This document shows, piece by piece, positions 15,488-23,792 of a stretch of 38,291 bases of DNA. The first letter of the stretch is position 1; each line of letters starts with the position of its first letter. Origin of the DNA: an uncultured Bacilli bacterium. GTDB lineage: Bacteria; Bacillota_I; Bacilli_A; RF39; UBA660. The notes under the pieces are model-generated. The model was not told where the DNA came from and ran no database searches. It saw nothing but the letters and a program-made list of their open reading frames with translations. A program made the position numbers and the translations under genes. The DNA lies in assembly GCA_934086485.1 (NCBI GenBank), contig CAKOIF010000014.1:1-38291 (forward strand), given 5' to 3'.

Positions 15488-15578
15488 AATAATTTATATC
15501 CCGCACCATCCGAGAGCGGTTAACATTTCGCGAATGGAATAATTTATATCCCGCACCATCCAAAAGCGGTTAACATTT
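15488..15578 (-). repeat. Two tandem 41-bp units (50-bp period), each a predicted hairpin
   Basis: Units 15488-15528 and 15538-15578 are identical at 39 of 41 positions. On the minus strand each reads AATGTTAACCGC, a loop containing GGATGG, GCGG, then GATATAAATTATT, giving a CCGC/GCGG stem. The two differences lie in the loop. A terminator follows at 15446-15469. Together these suggest a small RNA of about 130-150 nt on the minus strand. It could also be part of the 3' region of the gene ending at 15644. Only two units exist, so this is not a CRISPR array. Confidence 0.7.
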
Positions 15579-15643
15579 TCTAAACATTTTCTTAAATGCA
15601 ATTATATCTTACCATATTGTTTGTTTTTTTTAAATACTAAAAC

Positions 15644-15886
15644 TTACTTTTTTAGACCTTTCATAACTTCTTGAAATATTGCTACGGCCTTTTTCTTTCT
15701 AAGTTCTTCGGTTATTTCTTTAACAATATAATTATCATTTATTACTTCATAAGTTCCAAATATAACATTTAACATTTTATACTCATTATAAGTATTATCT
15801 GTATAAAAAATATACTTGTAATCATCATCAACATAGGTAAAAAGTAAAAAATATTTTTTACCCTCAATTTCAATTATATCTTTCAT
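15644..15886 (-). CDS. DUF1292-like small protein
   Basis: 80 residues: beta strands (IIEIEGKKYFLLFTYVDDDYKYIFYTD) followed by a basic helix. The layout resembles DUF1292 proteins, small beta-rich proteins of unknown function common in Firmicutes, but the match is by eye. The start ATG 15886 follows AAAGGAG. It lies between a terminator upstream and the tandem repeat downstream. Confidence 0.6.
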   Translation of the reverse strand: MKDIIEIEGKKYFLLFTYVDDDYKYIFYTDNTYNEYKMLNVIFGTYEVINDNYIVKEITEELRKKKAVAIFQEVMKGLKK

Positions 15887-15907
15887 TTTACTCCTTTAAT
15901 ATTCAAA

Positions 15908-15929
15908 AAAAGTGAATTAAATCACTTTT
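15908..15929 (-). terminator. Terminator of the 16416 gene
   Basis: AAAAGTGA/TCACTTTT stem with a six-base loop, then T residues on the minus strand. It overlaps the stop of the upstream gene. Confidence 0.8.
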
Positions 15930-16416
15930 ATCTGTACAAACTTTTAACTTGTTCTTCAATTTGGTCATTAACAGAATTGCTTGTAAAACTATTATCTATT
16001 CCATAACATTCTGATGGTATATTATAATATGTGTCATAAAAAGTTACCGTTGGCATTACATGTTCATCATTGTTTGTAATAATTTGTGCTTGTTTTCCTG
16101 TTTCTGAATCAATTGTAGATTGAACATTATTCATTGTTTCTTTTACGCACATTCCAGTTTTAGGATCAAGTGTATAACCAACTGGTGCAGTCTTAACCAT
16201 TACAGTTTCTTTATGTTTTTGTACCTCATTAATGCTATGTTCAATTACTTTATCACCATAAATAAACGCAAAAGGACATTCTGTAGTTAAATGATTAGTA
16301 TTTGAATGTTTTGAATGTAATGCAACCCCTCCAACTATTGCATAACCAGTTGTCACACCTGCTAATGCTGCGGATACTAAATATTTAGTAATTTTTAATT
16401 TTTCTTCTTTTTTCAT
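15928..16416 (-). CDS. Membrane-anchored or secreted protein of unknown function
   Basis: 162 residues, with a basic N-terminus, one hydrophobic segment (~12-32, YLVSAALAGVTTGYAIVGG) and an extracytoplasmic part with four Cys residues in total. No family is recognised. The segment TAPVGYTLDPKTGMCVKE could be a short beta-hairpin. It has a perfect-consensus promoter and its own terminator, so it is an independently and probably strongly expressed gene. It could be a lipoprotein-like or coat protein; no lipobox is seen. Confidence 0.7.
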   Translation of the reverse strand: MKKEEKLKITKYLVSAALAGVTTGYAIVGGVALHSKHSNTNHLTTECPFAFIYGDKVIEHSINEVQKHKETVMVKTAPVGYTLDPKTGMCVKETMNNVQSTIDSETGKQAQIITNNDEHVMPTVTFYDTYYNIPSECYGIDNSFTSNSVNDQIEEQVKSLYR

Positions 16417-16434
16417 CTTATTTCCCTCCTAAGT

Positions 16435-16469
16435 GCTATAATTATAGCATATTTTTATAAAAGTGTCAA
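16435..16469 (-). promoter_or_regulatory. Consensus promoter of the 16416 gene with palindrome on the -10
   Basis: TTGACA (16469-16464) and TATAAT (16446-16441) are both perfect, spacing 17. The -10 lies inside a 14-bp perfect palindrome GCTATAATTATAGC (16435-16448), which could be an operator. Confidence 0.85.
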
Positions 16470-16481
16470 ATTAGTGTAAAG

Positions 16482-17153
16482 TTATTTCTTCTTATAAGCC
16501 CTTATGACATCTCTAGAAATATCTTCGATAGAGCGAACTTTACCATTTTCAAAGCAATCGATTTGAATATAATTAAATAATTTTGCAAGTTCAAGGTACG
16601 CTCTTTGACTTTTCTTTAAATATTCTTCATCTATTTCATTTTGGTCAAGGGCCTCAGGTCTATTTGCTCTAAGTGCTCTTGCACCCTCTACTGGCATATA
16701 TAAAAATATTACTTTGTCTGCTCGAGGAAGACCTAAAAGGTCAAACTCCAAAGTTGCATTAAAATTATAAAGAGCAAGTCTTTTTTCTTCATCATCCTCT
16801 TTACCAGCTTGATGAGCCATATTTGAATATACATATCTATCTAGTATTACTGTATAGCCTTCATTTAATTTTTTTTGAATAATAGGAAGATTATAAAGTC
16901 TGTCTGCAGCATAATAAAGTGAGGACACCTTTGGATCTACATTTGGTGCACCCTCGGGGAAATAGCCAGCAGAAATATAACTTTTACCTAAAAATGGACC
17001 TCCAACAATTTTACCTGTAGGACTATCATAATTTGGAAAAGACATAGTAAATACCTTTGTATTATTTTCTTTTAAATACTTTACAAGTAGTTTTGTTTGA
17101 GTTTCTTTTCCAGAGCAATCAGTTCCTTCGATAACAATTAATTTACCTTTCAT
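16482..17153 (-). CDS. tmk: Thymidylate kinase
   Basis: Phosphorylates dTMP to dTDP. It has the P-loop EGTDCSGKETQ (~9-19), the DRYVYSN motif and a SSLYYAADR segment. At 223 residues it has a somewhat longer nucleotide-binding insert (GYFPEGAPNVDP) than the E. coli enzyme. It is the last gene of the folD-glyA-thyA-folA-tmk operon and overlaps folA by 11 bp, with its SD (GGAGG) inside folA. The product of thyA is its substrate. Confidence 0.93.
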   Translation of the reverse strand: MKGKLIVIEGTDCSGKETQTKLLVKYLKENNTKVFTMSFPNYDSPTGKIVGGPFLGKSYISAGYFPEGAPNVDPKVSSLYYAADRLYNLPIIQKKLNEGYTVILDRYVYSNMAHQAGKEDDEEKRLALYNFNATLEFDLLGLPRADKVIFLYMPVEGARALRANRPEALDQNEIDEEYLKKSQRAYLELAKLFNYIQIDCFENGKVRSIEDISRDVIRAYKKK

Positions 17154-17625
17154 TTTTCCTCCTATATAAAATGTGTTTATATTCTAAATTATTTTCTTTA
17201 TTTTTTCCAAGTAAAGTTTGATCATAATTACTTTCATCAAACGAAGGAAAATATTTATCTGCAACTGCATTTGCATAAACTTTTGTTAAATAAATATTTT
17301 GTGCATAATTAATAAAATAATTATAAAGACTTTCACCACCTATTATAAAAACTTCTTCCTCACTATTTAAATATTTTTCTAATACTTCCTCAAAGGAATT
17401 TATAATAGTTATTCCATCAGTTTCTTTTAAAGAGTTAGATACAACGATATTTATTCTTTTAGGAAGAGGTTTACCAATTGATTCATAAGTTTTTCTTCCC
17501 ATAACTACTGTTTTGCCTAGCGTAGTATTTCTAAAAAATTTCAAATCTCCAGGAATATTGAATATTAAATGATTATCAAGCCCTAATTCATTATTTTTAC
17601 CGACTGCCGCAATTAATGATATCAT
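17143..17625 (-). CDS. folA: Dihydrofolate reductase
   Basis: Reduces dihydrofolate with NADPH, regenerating the cofactor consumed by ThyA. It has IAAVGKNNELG, IPGDLKFF with the catalytic acid Asp, VVMGRKTYESIGKPLP and FIIGGESLY. The normally conserved Trp of the active-site loop (GxLPW) is replaced by LIF. 160 residues is normal. It starts 7 bp after the thyA stop and overlaps tmk. Confidence 0.93.
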   Translation of the reverse strand: MISLIAAVGKNNELGLDNHLIFNIPGDLKFFRNTTLGKTVVMGRKTYESIGKPLPKRINIVVSNSLKETDGITIINSFEEVLEKYLNSEEEVFIIGGESLYNYFINYAQNIYLTKVYANAVADKYFPSFDESNYDQTLLGKNKENNLEYKHILYRRKNER

Positions 17626-17632
17626 AAGTCAC

Positions 17633-18730
17633 CTACTGTGCCAAAGGGAAAGTTATTTCCCCATGATGTTTATAATTTCTTACTCTAATATTAGTTAAAT
17701 TTTTATCATCAATATCTTCAAAAGAATTAATATTTTTATCAATTTCTAATATTGGAGCTGGATATTCTTCTCTAAGACCTTGTTTAATTTCTTCGCCTCT
17801 TTGAATTTGCTCTTTTATACCATCTATTTGATTTACATAAATATGGGCATCTTTAATAGTATAATTAAGAACTCCTGGTTTTAAACCTGTAATATGTGCA
17901 AGTAAATAAGCAAGTGTTGAATATTGTGTTACATTAAAAGGTAGTCCAAGTGGTACATCACAACTTCTTTGAACAACTGTACCATTTAAATAACCATCAG
18001 TTACATCCCACATTGACATAAATACACAAGGTTTTAAAACAGCATCTTTTATATCTTCCTCTTGCCATAAATTAATTAGTATTCTTCGAGAGTCTGATAT
18101 TGATGGATCCACCTTACTTGCATTTATTAAAGAAATAGTTTTATTTAAATAATCATTTTTATTTACTGTATAGCCATAAGCATGGCCTATTGTATGAGCA
18201 TATTCTTTACCAAAATATCTAGCAAAGCGAAGTACTCTTCCCTCTTCTGTTGCTTTTTTTGTTGGGGAGGCCATCATAGGTTTTGAGTTTACCTTTTTTT
18301 CACTTTCTTTATAAATGCCTTCTTCATCATAATACATTTTTTCTAATATATCTTTACCATCACTTCCTATTTTTCCCGTATTAAAATAGACTGGTAAACT
18401 TACTGGAGCATTTTCAGGTTCTTTACCATTTGGATAATATATTCTATAAATACCATCTTCATCAATTTCCCATTCATCCCAAATATGAACACCTCTATCT
18501 TGAAGCCATCTTACATCATTAATACCTTTATATATCCATAAAAGTTCCTTTATTGCAGCTTTATAATATAGTTTTTTAGTGGTTAAAAATGGAAACTCTT
18601 TTTCTAAATCAAAAGAAAAATTATAATTAGGTATTTTAATTGTATTAATACCAGTTCTATTAATTACTTCTTTACCTTCCTCTAAAATAGTTTTACATAA
18701 TTTTAAATATTCTTTATCCCAATTAGACAT
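17633..18730 (-). CDS. thyA: Thymidylate synthase, long divergent form
   Basis: Methylates dUMP to dTMP using methylene-THF. Present are Arg25 (NRTGI), the SRR phosphate clamp (~214), nucleophile Cys235 in KPCVF, QRSCD (~254-258) and IYVNQ near the end. The usual Cys-His pair of PPCH is Cys-Val here, followed by FMSMWDV instead of the QFYV-type strand. An extra ~80 residues (about 95-180) enlarge it to 365, against 264 in E. coli. Both features suggest a divergent ThyA subfamily rather than a broken gene, because the remaining catalytic residues are intact. The start follows AAGGAGG. Confidence 0.92.
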   Translation of the reverse strand: MSNWDKEYLKLCKTILEEGKEVINRTGINTIKIPNYNFSFDLEKEFPFLTTKKLYYKAAIKELLWIYKGINDVRWLQDRGVHIWDEWEIDEDGIYRIYYPNGKEPENAPVSLPVYFNTGKIGSDGKDILEKMYYDEEGIYKESEKKVNSKPMMASPTKKATEEGRVLRFARYFGKEYAHTIGHAYGYTVNKNDYLNKTISLINASKVDPSISDSRRILINLWQEEDIKDAVLKPCVFMSMWDVTDGYLNGTVVQRSCDVPLGLPFNVTQYSTLAYLLAHITGLKPGVLNYTIKDAHIYVNQIDGIKEQIQRGEEIKQGLREEYPAPILEIDKNINSFEDIDDKNLTNIRVRNYKHHGEITFPLAQ

Positions 18731-18739
18731 ATTACCTCC

Positions 18740-19960
18740 TTAATACCATAATGGATATTTATCTGTTATTTTTTTAACTCTTAATTTTAGTTCATTTAAA
18801 ATATTTTCATCATTATAATTTTTTAAAGCTTTTGATATTATTAAACCAATTTCTTTAAAATCATCAGTATTTAAGCCTCTTGTTGTAAGGGCGGCACTTC
18901 CAAGTCTTATTCCACTTGTTATACCCGCTTTTTCAGTATCACCAGGAACCATATTTTTATTTACTGTTATATTTATTTTTTCTAAAATATCCTCAGCCAT
19001 TTTACCAGTCACACCAATACTTTTAACATTTAAAAGAAACATATGATTATCAGTGCCACCAGATACTATTTTAAAGCCTTCCTCTTTTAAAGTATCACTT
19101 AATACCTTGGCATTATTTATAACATTTTTTGCATAACTTTTAAATTCATCACTCATTGCTTCATAAAAACACTCACATTTTGCAGCAATTACATGTTCCA
19201 ATGGACCTCCTTGAATACCAGGGAAAATAGTTTTATTTACTTTTTTAATTATTTCTTCATCGTTAGTAAGAATTATTCCTCCTCTTGGTCCTCTTAAAGT
19301 TTTATGAGTAGTCGATGTAACAACATCTGCATAAGGAAATGGTGATGGATGAACGCCTGCAGCAACAAGTCCAGCAATATGTGCCATATCAACCATAAGA
19401 TATGCTCCAACTTTATCAGCAATTTCTCTAAATCGTTTAAAATCAATTATTCTAGAATATGCAGAAGCACCTGCAATAATAAGTTTTGGTTTTTCTTCTA
19501 AAGCAATTTTTTCAATTTCTTCATAATTAAGCATTTCTGTTTTTTCATCTAAATAATAAAATACTGCATTATAATCCATACCAGAAAAAGATGTTTTAAA
19601 TCCGTGAGATAAATGACCTCCATTATTTAAATCCATAGAAAGTATTTTATCACCATATGAAAGTAAACTTCGAAGTACTGCCATATTTGCACTTGATCCA
19701 GAATGTGGTTGAACATTAGCATACTTACAGTTAAATAATTTGCAAGCATACTCTATTGCTTTACTTTCTATAATATCTATATATTCACAACCACCATAAT
19801 ATCTTTTACCAGGGTATCCTTCAGCATATTTATTAGTTAAAATACTTCCTTGTAATTTTAAAATATCATTTGAAACATAGTTTTCTGAGGCAATTAGTTC
19901 TAAACATCTTTCTTGTCTTTCTCTTTCTTTTGCTAAAGCATCAATAATTATTTTATACAT
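18740..19960 (-). CDS. glyA: Serine hydroxymethyltransferase
   Basis: A PLP enzyme converting serine and THF to glycine and methylene-THF. It has IASENYVS, EGYPGKRYYGG, QPHSGSSAN, VDMAHIAGL and the PLP lysine in TSTTHKTLRGPRGG. 406 residues is near normal. It is placed between folD and thyA, so the operon makes and uses the same one-carbon cofactor. Confidence 0.97.
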   Translation of the reverse strand: MYKIIIDALAKERERQERCLELIASENYVSNDILKLQGSILTNKYAEGYPGKRYYGGCEYIDIIESKAIEYACKLFNCKYANVQPHSGSSANMAVLRSLLSYGDKILSMDLNNGGHLSHGFKTSFSGMDYNAVFYYLDEKTEMLNYEEIEKIALEEKPKLIIAGASAYSRIIDFKRFREIADKVGAYLMVDMAHIAGLVAAGVHPSPFPYADVVTSTTHKTLRGPRGGIILTNDEEIIKKVNKTIFPGIQGGPLEHVIAAKCECFYEAMSDEFKSYAKNVINNAKVLSDTLKEEGFKIVSGGTDNHMFLLNVKSIGVTGKMAEDILEKINITVNKNMVPGDTEKAGITSGIRLGSAALTTRGLNTDDFKEIGLIISKALKNYNDENILNELKLRVKKITDKYPLWY

Positions 19961-19977
19961 TAAATCATCCTTTCTTT

Positions 19978-20805
19978 TTATTTTTGCAATTCATAAGCTT
20001 TTACTAAATTTTCAATTATCATTGCAATTGTCATTGGTCCTACTCCTCCAGGATTTGGAGTTATATATAAACATTTATCTTTAACACTTTCAAAGTCTAT
20101 ATCGCCAACAATTTTACCATCAATAACGCTTATTCCAACATCTATTAAAATAGCATCATCTTTTATCATATCACTTGTAATTAATTTAGGATGCCCTACT
20201 GCACTAATTATAATATCTGCATTTTTTGTATATTTTTTTAAATTCTTAGTTTGTGAATGACAGATGCTTACTGTAGCATTATTATTAAGCAGTTCAAATA
20301 TTAAAGGTTTTCCCACTATATCACCACGACCTATTACGCATACATCTTTTGAGGCAATTTTAATATTATAATATTTAAGTAGTTTAATTATCCCTTTTGA
20401 AGTGCAAGGAAAAAGTCCATCTTCATTATGCATAAGTTTATATAAATTATCCTTTGTAAAACCATCAATATCCTTTAAAGGATTAATCATTCCACTTACT
20501 TTTGCAAAATCAATCTGTTTAGGTACTGGACTTTGTAAAATTATTCCAGTTATGTCGGGTGCATCATTTAATTTTTCAATTAAATCAATAACTTCTTTTT
20601 CTTTAGTCTTTTCATCCATTTCATAAAGTAAAGTTTTAATACCTACTTTTTCACAATATTTAATTTTATTGTTAATATAAATTTTACTAGGTTCATCACT
20701 CCCTACATAAATAATAGCAAGAGTTATTTTTATATTTTCCTCCTTAATTTTATTTTCATAATAATCAAGTAATTCATTTCTAACTTTTTTTCCATCTAAA
20801 ATCAC
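19978..20805 (-). CDS. folD: Bifunctional methylene-THF dehydrogenase/cyclohydrolase
   Basis: Interconverts methylene-, methenyl- and formyl-THF. The active-site YINNKIKYCEKVGI segment carries Tyr and Lys; ILQSPVPKQ, VIGRGDIVGKP and TPNPGGVGPMT follow. The start is assigned to GTG 20805, eight bases after GGAGG. An ATG at 20820 overlaps that SD and lies only six bases from a TATAAT (20831-20826), at the predicted transcript start. The protein is then 275 residues and begins in the family-typical ILDGK. It is the first gene of the folate/thymidylate operon. Confidence 0.92.
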   Translation of the reverse strand: MILDGKKVRNELLDYYENKIKEENIKITLAIIYVGSDEPSKIYINNKIKYCEKVGIKTLLYEMDEKTKEKEVIDLIEKLNDAPDITGIILQSPVPKQIDFAKVSGMINPLKDIDGFTKDNLYKLMHNEDGLFPCTSKGIIKLLKYYNIKIASKDVCVIGRGDIVGKPLIFELLNNNATVSICHSQTKNLKKYTKNADIIISAVGHPKLITSDMIKDDAILIDVGISVIDGKIVGDIDFESVKDKCLYITPNPGGVGPMTIAMIIENLVKAYELQK

Positions 20806-20884
20806 ACGTATTACCTCCATTAATTATTATAAATTATTTTTCTATTATTGGGTAGTTTTTAGACACTAACTTTACACAAAAAAA

Positions 20885-20902
20885 TCACTAAATGATTAGT
20901 GA
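20885..20902 (-). terminator. Terminator of the rhomboid-rluD-lspA transcript
   Basis: TCACTAA/TTAGTGA hairpin followed by seven T residues on the minus strand, a few bases after the rhomboid stop. Confidence 0.8.
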
Positions 20903-20906
20903 AATT

Positions 20907-22040
20907 TTATCTAAAAATTAAATATGCCATAAATCCAATAAATATTAAAAGTAAAATAGTACCATTAACTTTATCTTTTTTATTATTAATATCAGGAATG
21001 CCTACCATCATCGCACTTAAAAATCCTCCGATAAGACCTCCTATATGGCATGCTACATCAATACCTGGAACAGCAAAACCAATAATAAGGTTAAGTATAA
21101 TAACTGGAATTATTCTTGTTTTTAAAGCCTCAGACAAATATAATCTAAAATGAAATCCAAAATATAAAAGTGCTCCAAGAAGTCCAAAAATTGCTCCACT
21201 TGCACCTATACTTATACCATCATTAAATAAAGCACTTAAAAGTCCTCCGGTAATCATACTTATAAAATAAATAGTTAAAAATCTTTTCTTATCTAAATTA
21301 TTTTCTACTTGACTACCTATAACATATAAACAGTACATATTTGATATTAAATGAATTATACTTCCATGTAAAAATCCATAAGTTATTAATCTATAAACCT
21401 GACCATGTTTAAGTAGTTCAATATTATTTGCTCCAAGTATTAAAAGATTCATATTATTTAAGCCCATTAAAACAGTAACAATATACATTAATATACATAT
21501 AGCTATTATAATATAAGTTATTAATATCTTTTTACGAGAAAATATTTTTTCATATTTTTTATTATCTGTTTCCGTTTTTTTATTAATATCATTTGTAACA
21601 TTTAACAATAAATCTAAACTATTTTTGCTTTGATATAAATCATTTTTCATATTTGGAAATATTTCATTTATTTCTTTATTCTTCTTTATTTCGTCAATAT
21701 CTTTTACAAAAACATTATCAATATTTTTTTCACTTTCAACCTTAACTCTATCAGCAACATTTAAATTAATATTTAGAGTATTTACTTTAAATGATAAAGT
21801 TTTCTTTTTAATTTGTCTCATTATATTTTTAATTTTAAATTCATCATATTTATATTGTTCTTCGTTATGAATATAGTTACTATTAATTCTTATTATTCTA
21901 TAAGGTCCATCAATATTTTCAAGCCAAATTTCGTCTTTTACGCCTTGAACATATATTGGTGCATAACCTTCTTTAGTAACAAAATAATGTACTAAACTCA
22001 TAAGTATTTCGTCTTGTTTTCTAACATTTACTTTTTCCAT
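20907..22040 (-). CDS. Rhomboid-family intramembrane serine protease
   Basis: Cleaves substrates within the membrane. The catalytic dyad is Ser281 in GASGAIFG and His332 in CHIGG; HGSIIHLISNMYCL is the conserved helix-2 segment. At least six transmembrane segments follow residue 171. A ~165-residue soluble N-terminal domain comes first, similar in layout to Bacillus GluP (YqgP). It starts behind AAAGGAG, 10 bp after rluD, and ends at a terminator. The substrate is unknown. Confidence 0.9.
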   Translation of the reverse strand: MEKVNVRKQDEILMSLVHYFVTKEGYAPIYVQGVKDEIWLENIDGPYRIIRINSNYIHNEEQYKYDEFKIKNIMRQIKKKTLSFKVNTLNINLNVADRVKVESEKNIDNVFVKDIDEIKKNKEINEIFPNMKNDLYQSKNSLDLLLNVTNDINKKTETDNKKYEKIFSRKKILITYIIIAICILMYIVTVLMGLNNMNLLILGANNIELLKHGQVYRLITYGFLHGSIIHLISNMYCLYVIGSQVENNLDKKRFLTIYFISMITGGLLSALFNDGISIGASGAIFGLLGALLYFGFHFRLYLSEALKTRIIPVIILNLIIGFAVPGIDVACHIGGLIGGFLSAMMVGIPDINNKKDKVNGTILLLIFIGFMAYLIFR

Positions 22041-22050
22041 TACTACTCCT

Positions 22051-22929
22051 TTACTTTAAATTATCTATAAAATCTTTAAATTCTTTAGGAAGTTCACATT
22101 CAAAATGTAATCTTTTTCCACTTATTGGATGAACAAAGTCTATTTCTTTAGAATGTAAAAATTGTCCAAATTCAGTTGTCTTCCTGTTATTATACACCGG
22201 ATCATTATAAACTGGGTAACCCATATATGCCATATGTACTCTGATTTGATGAGTTCTTCCTGTTTCTAAATTTAATGAAAGTAATGTATAATCATTATAT
22301 CTTTTTAACACTGTAAAATGAGTTATTGCTTTTTTACCATCTTCGCTTGCACATACTCTATCAAACTTTGTTTCATCTTTTTTAAGGGGAACATCCACAG
22401 TTCCTTTATTGTAGGGAACAACTCCACAAACAAGTGCATAATATGTTCTTTTTACTTCATGATTTTTAAACATTTCTGATAAAAGTTCATGACACTTATT
22501 ATTTTTAGCCACTACCATAAGTCCTGAAGTATCTTTATCTAGCCTATGAACAATTCCAGGTCTTACATCATCGACACTACTTAAATTATTTGTATAATTT
22601 AAAAGGCCATTTACTAAAGTGTTATCATAATTACCCGCTCCTGGATGAACTACAAGTCCACTTGGTTTATTAATAATCATTAAATCATTATCTTCATAAA
22701 CAATATTAAGATTCATTTTAACAGGTTTAATATCACTTTCTCTTTTTAAAGTATCATTAATTTCTATTTCATCATTCAAGCAAACTTTATAACTTGCTTT
22801 AACTTCTTTACTATTTACTAAGATGCATTTATCATTAATTAATTTTTCAATATAACTTCTTGAATATTCAGTGTTTTCACTTAAATACTTATCAATTCTT
22901 ATATTATCTTCATTTACTACTATTTTCAT
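22051..22929 (-). CDS. rluD: RluA/RluD-family pseudouridine synthase
   Basis: Modifies uridines in rRNA. An N-terminal S4 RNA-binding domain (RIDKYLSENTEYSRSYIEKLI) precedes the catalytic domain with HRLDKDTSGLMVVAK (catalytic Asp) and TGRTHQIRVHM. 292 residues is normal for the family. It overlaps lspA by 20 bp, the same lspA-rluD order as in Bacillus (ylyB). The exact target site is not determined by sequence. Confidence 0.92.
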   Translation of the reverse strand: MKIVVNEDNIRIDKYLSENTEYSRSYIEKLINDKCILVNSKEVKASYKVCLNDEIEINDTLKRESDIKPVKMNLNIVYEDNDLMIINKPSGLVVHPGAGNYDNTLVNGLLNYTNNLSSVDDVRPGIVHRLDKDTSGLMVVAKNNKCHELLSEMFKNHEVKRTYYALVCGVVPYNKGTVDVPLKKDETKFDRVCASEDGKKAITHFTVLKRYNDYTLLSLNLETGRTHQIRVHMAYMGYPVYNDPVYNNRKTTEFGQFLHSKEIDFVHPISGKRLHFECELPKEFKDFIDNLK

Positions 22930-23377
22930 TATCTTCCCCTAAATAAATACTATATAAAAGTATTAATACTCCTATACATATAAAACTATCTGCTAAATTA
23001 AATATTGGATAATTATAATTAAAAATATAAAAATCTATAAAATCAATTACATACCCATGAATTATTCTATCAATTAAATTACCTAAAAGGCCTCCGAATA
23101 TCAAAGAAAAAGCTATAATATTTCTTTTATTTTCTTTAAACTTTTTCATATAAAAATATAAAAATACTAAAATTAATATACTAAATAGTATTATTAGCCA
23201 TCTTTTGCCAGTTAACATACTAAAACTAATACCATCATTATATACTTTTGTAATATATAAAAACTTATCAAATATACTTATACTTTTACCTAGTACTAAA
23301 ACATTATCAAGAACTATTTTACTAACCTGATCAATTAACAAAAACATAATACTAAAAATTAAAATTTTCTTTCTCAT
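22910..23377 (-). CDS. lspA: Prolipoprotein signal peptidase (signal peptidase II)
   Basis: A membrane aspartic protease that removes lipoprotein signal peptides. It has four hydrophobic segments, LLIDQVSK near the N-terminus, and the catalytic Asp residues in GNLIDR and FNLADS. The start is ATG 23377 (MRKKILIF), 155 residues; an upstream TTG would add 12 residues with no SD. A TATAAT-like sequence lies just before the start, so it may have an internal promoter. Confidence 0.92.
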   Translation of the reverse strand: MRKKILIFSIMFLLIDQVSKIVLDNVLVLGKSISIFDKFLYITKVYNDGISFSMLTGKRWLIILFSILILVFLYFYMKKFKENKRNIIAFSLIFGGLLGNLIDRIIHGYVIDFIDFYIFNYNYPIFNLADSFICIGVLILLYSIYLGEDNENSSK

Positions 23378-23399
23378 ACTAATTATTATAAACAATTTT

Positions 23400-23630
23400 T
23401 TAAACTTTAACAAGTATTACATCTTTACCAACTTTAACTATATCTTCATAAGTAAAAGATATCTCATTATTAGCAAGAGGTTTTCTAAATATTTTTTTAC
23501 TTTCCGCTACAAAAGATATGATTTTTCCATCACTAGATATTTGGGCATCAACTATATGTCCATAATTTAATCCAGTTTCAATTGATATAATTTCTCTTTC
23601 TTGTAAATCTGATAAAAAAATATTACTCAT
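23400..23630 (-). CDS. YlmC/YmxH-type PRC-barrel small protein
   Basis: About 76 residues from ATG 23630: FLSDLQEREIISIETGLNYG followed by short beta strands, the pattern of the YlmC/YmxH family, a PRC-barrel-like protein linked to sporulation in Bacillus. No Shine-Dalgarno is evident. It stands between the SOS-flanked 33-residue peptide gene and lspA on the same strand. Confidence 0.75.
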   Translation of the reverse strand: MSNIFLSDLQEREIISIETGLNYGHIVDAQISSDGKIISFVAESKKIFRKPLANNEISFTYEDIVKVGKDVILVKV

Positions 23631-23660
23631 AATAATTAATATGTAATTAATCAAAAGATA

Positions 23661-23762
23661 TTACATACCAGCAAACCTATTATTAATGAGAATAACACTT
23701 AAAATAATAAATAAGTAAAATAAAATTAGTACTCCATAATTTTCAATTAACCTTTTTAACAT
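23661..23762 (-). CDS. 33-residue single-helix membrane peptide, divergent from lexA
   Basis: The peptide runs from MLKRLIENYG through one hydrophobic helix (VLILFYLFIILSVILI) to NNRFAGM. The start ATG 23762 is seven bases after GAGG. A promoter (TTGACA, 17 bp, TAAACT) faces it, with a 12-bp palindrome in the spacer. In Bacillus, lexA is divergent from the SOS-induced division inhibitor gene yneA, and in Caulobacter a 29-residue membrane peptide (SidA) plays that part. A similar role here is an inference from position, size and operator. Confidence 0.6.
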   Translation of the reverse strand: MLKRLIENYGVLILFYLFIILSVILINNRFAGM

Positions 23763-23792
23763 ATCACTACCTCGTTTCAATATTAGTTTATT

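Noticed and set aside
15488..15578. Possible CRISPR array (two repeats at a 50-bp period)
   Set aside because: Only two units, a 9-base gap too short for a spacer, mismatched repeats and no cas gene.
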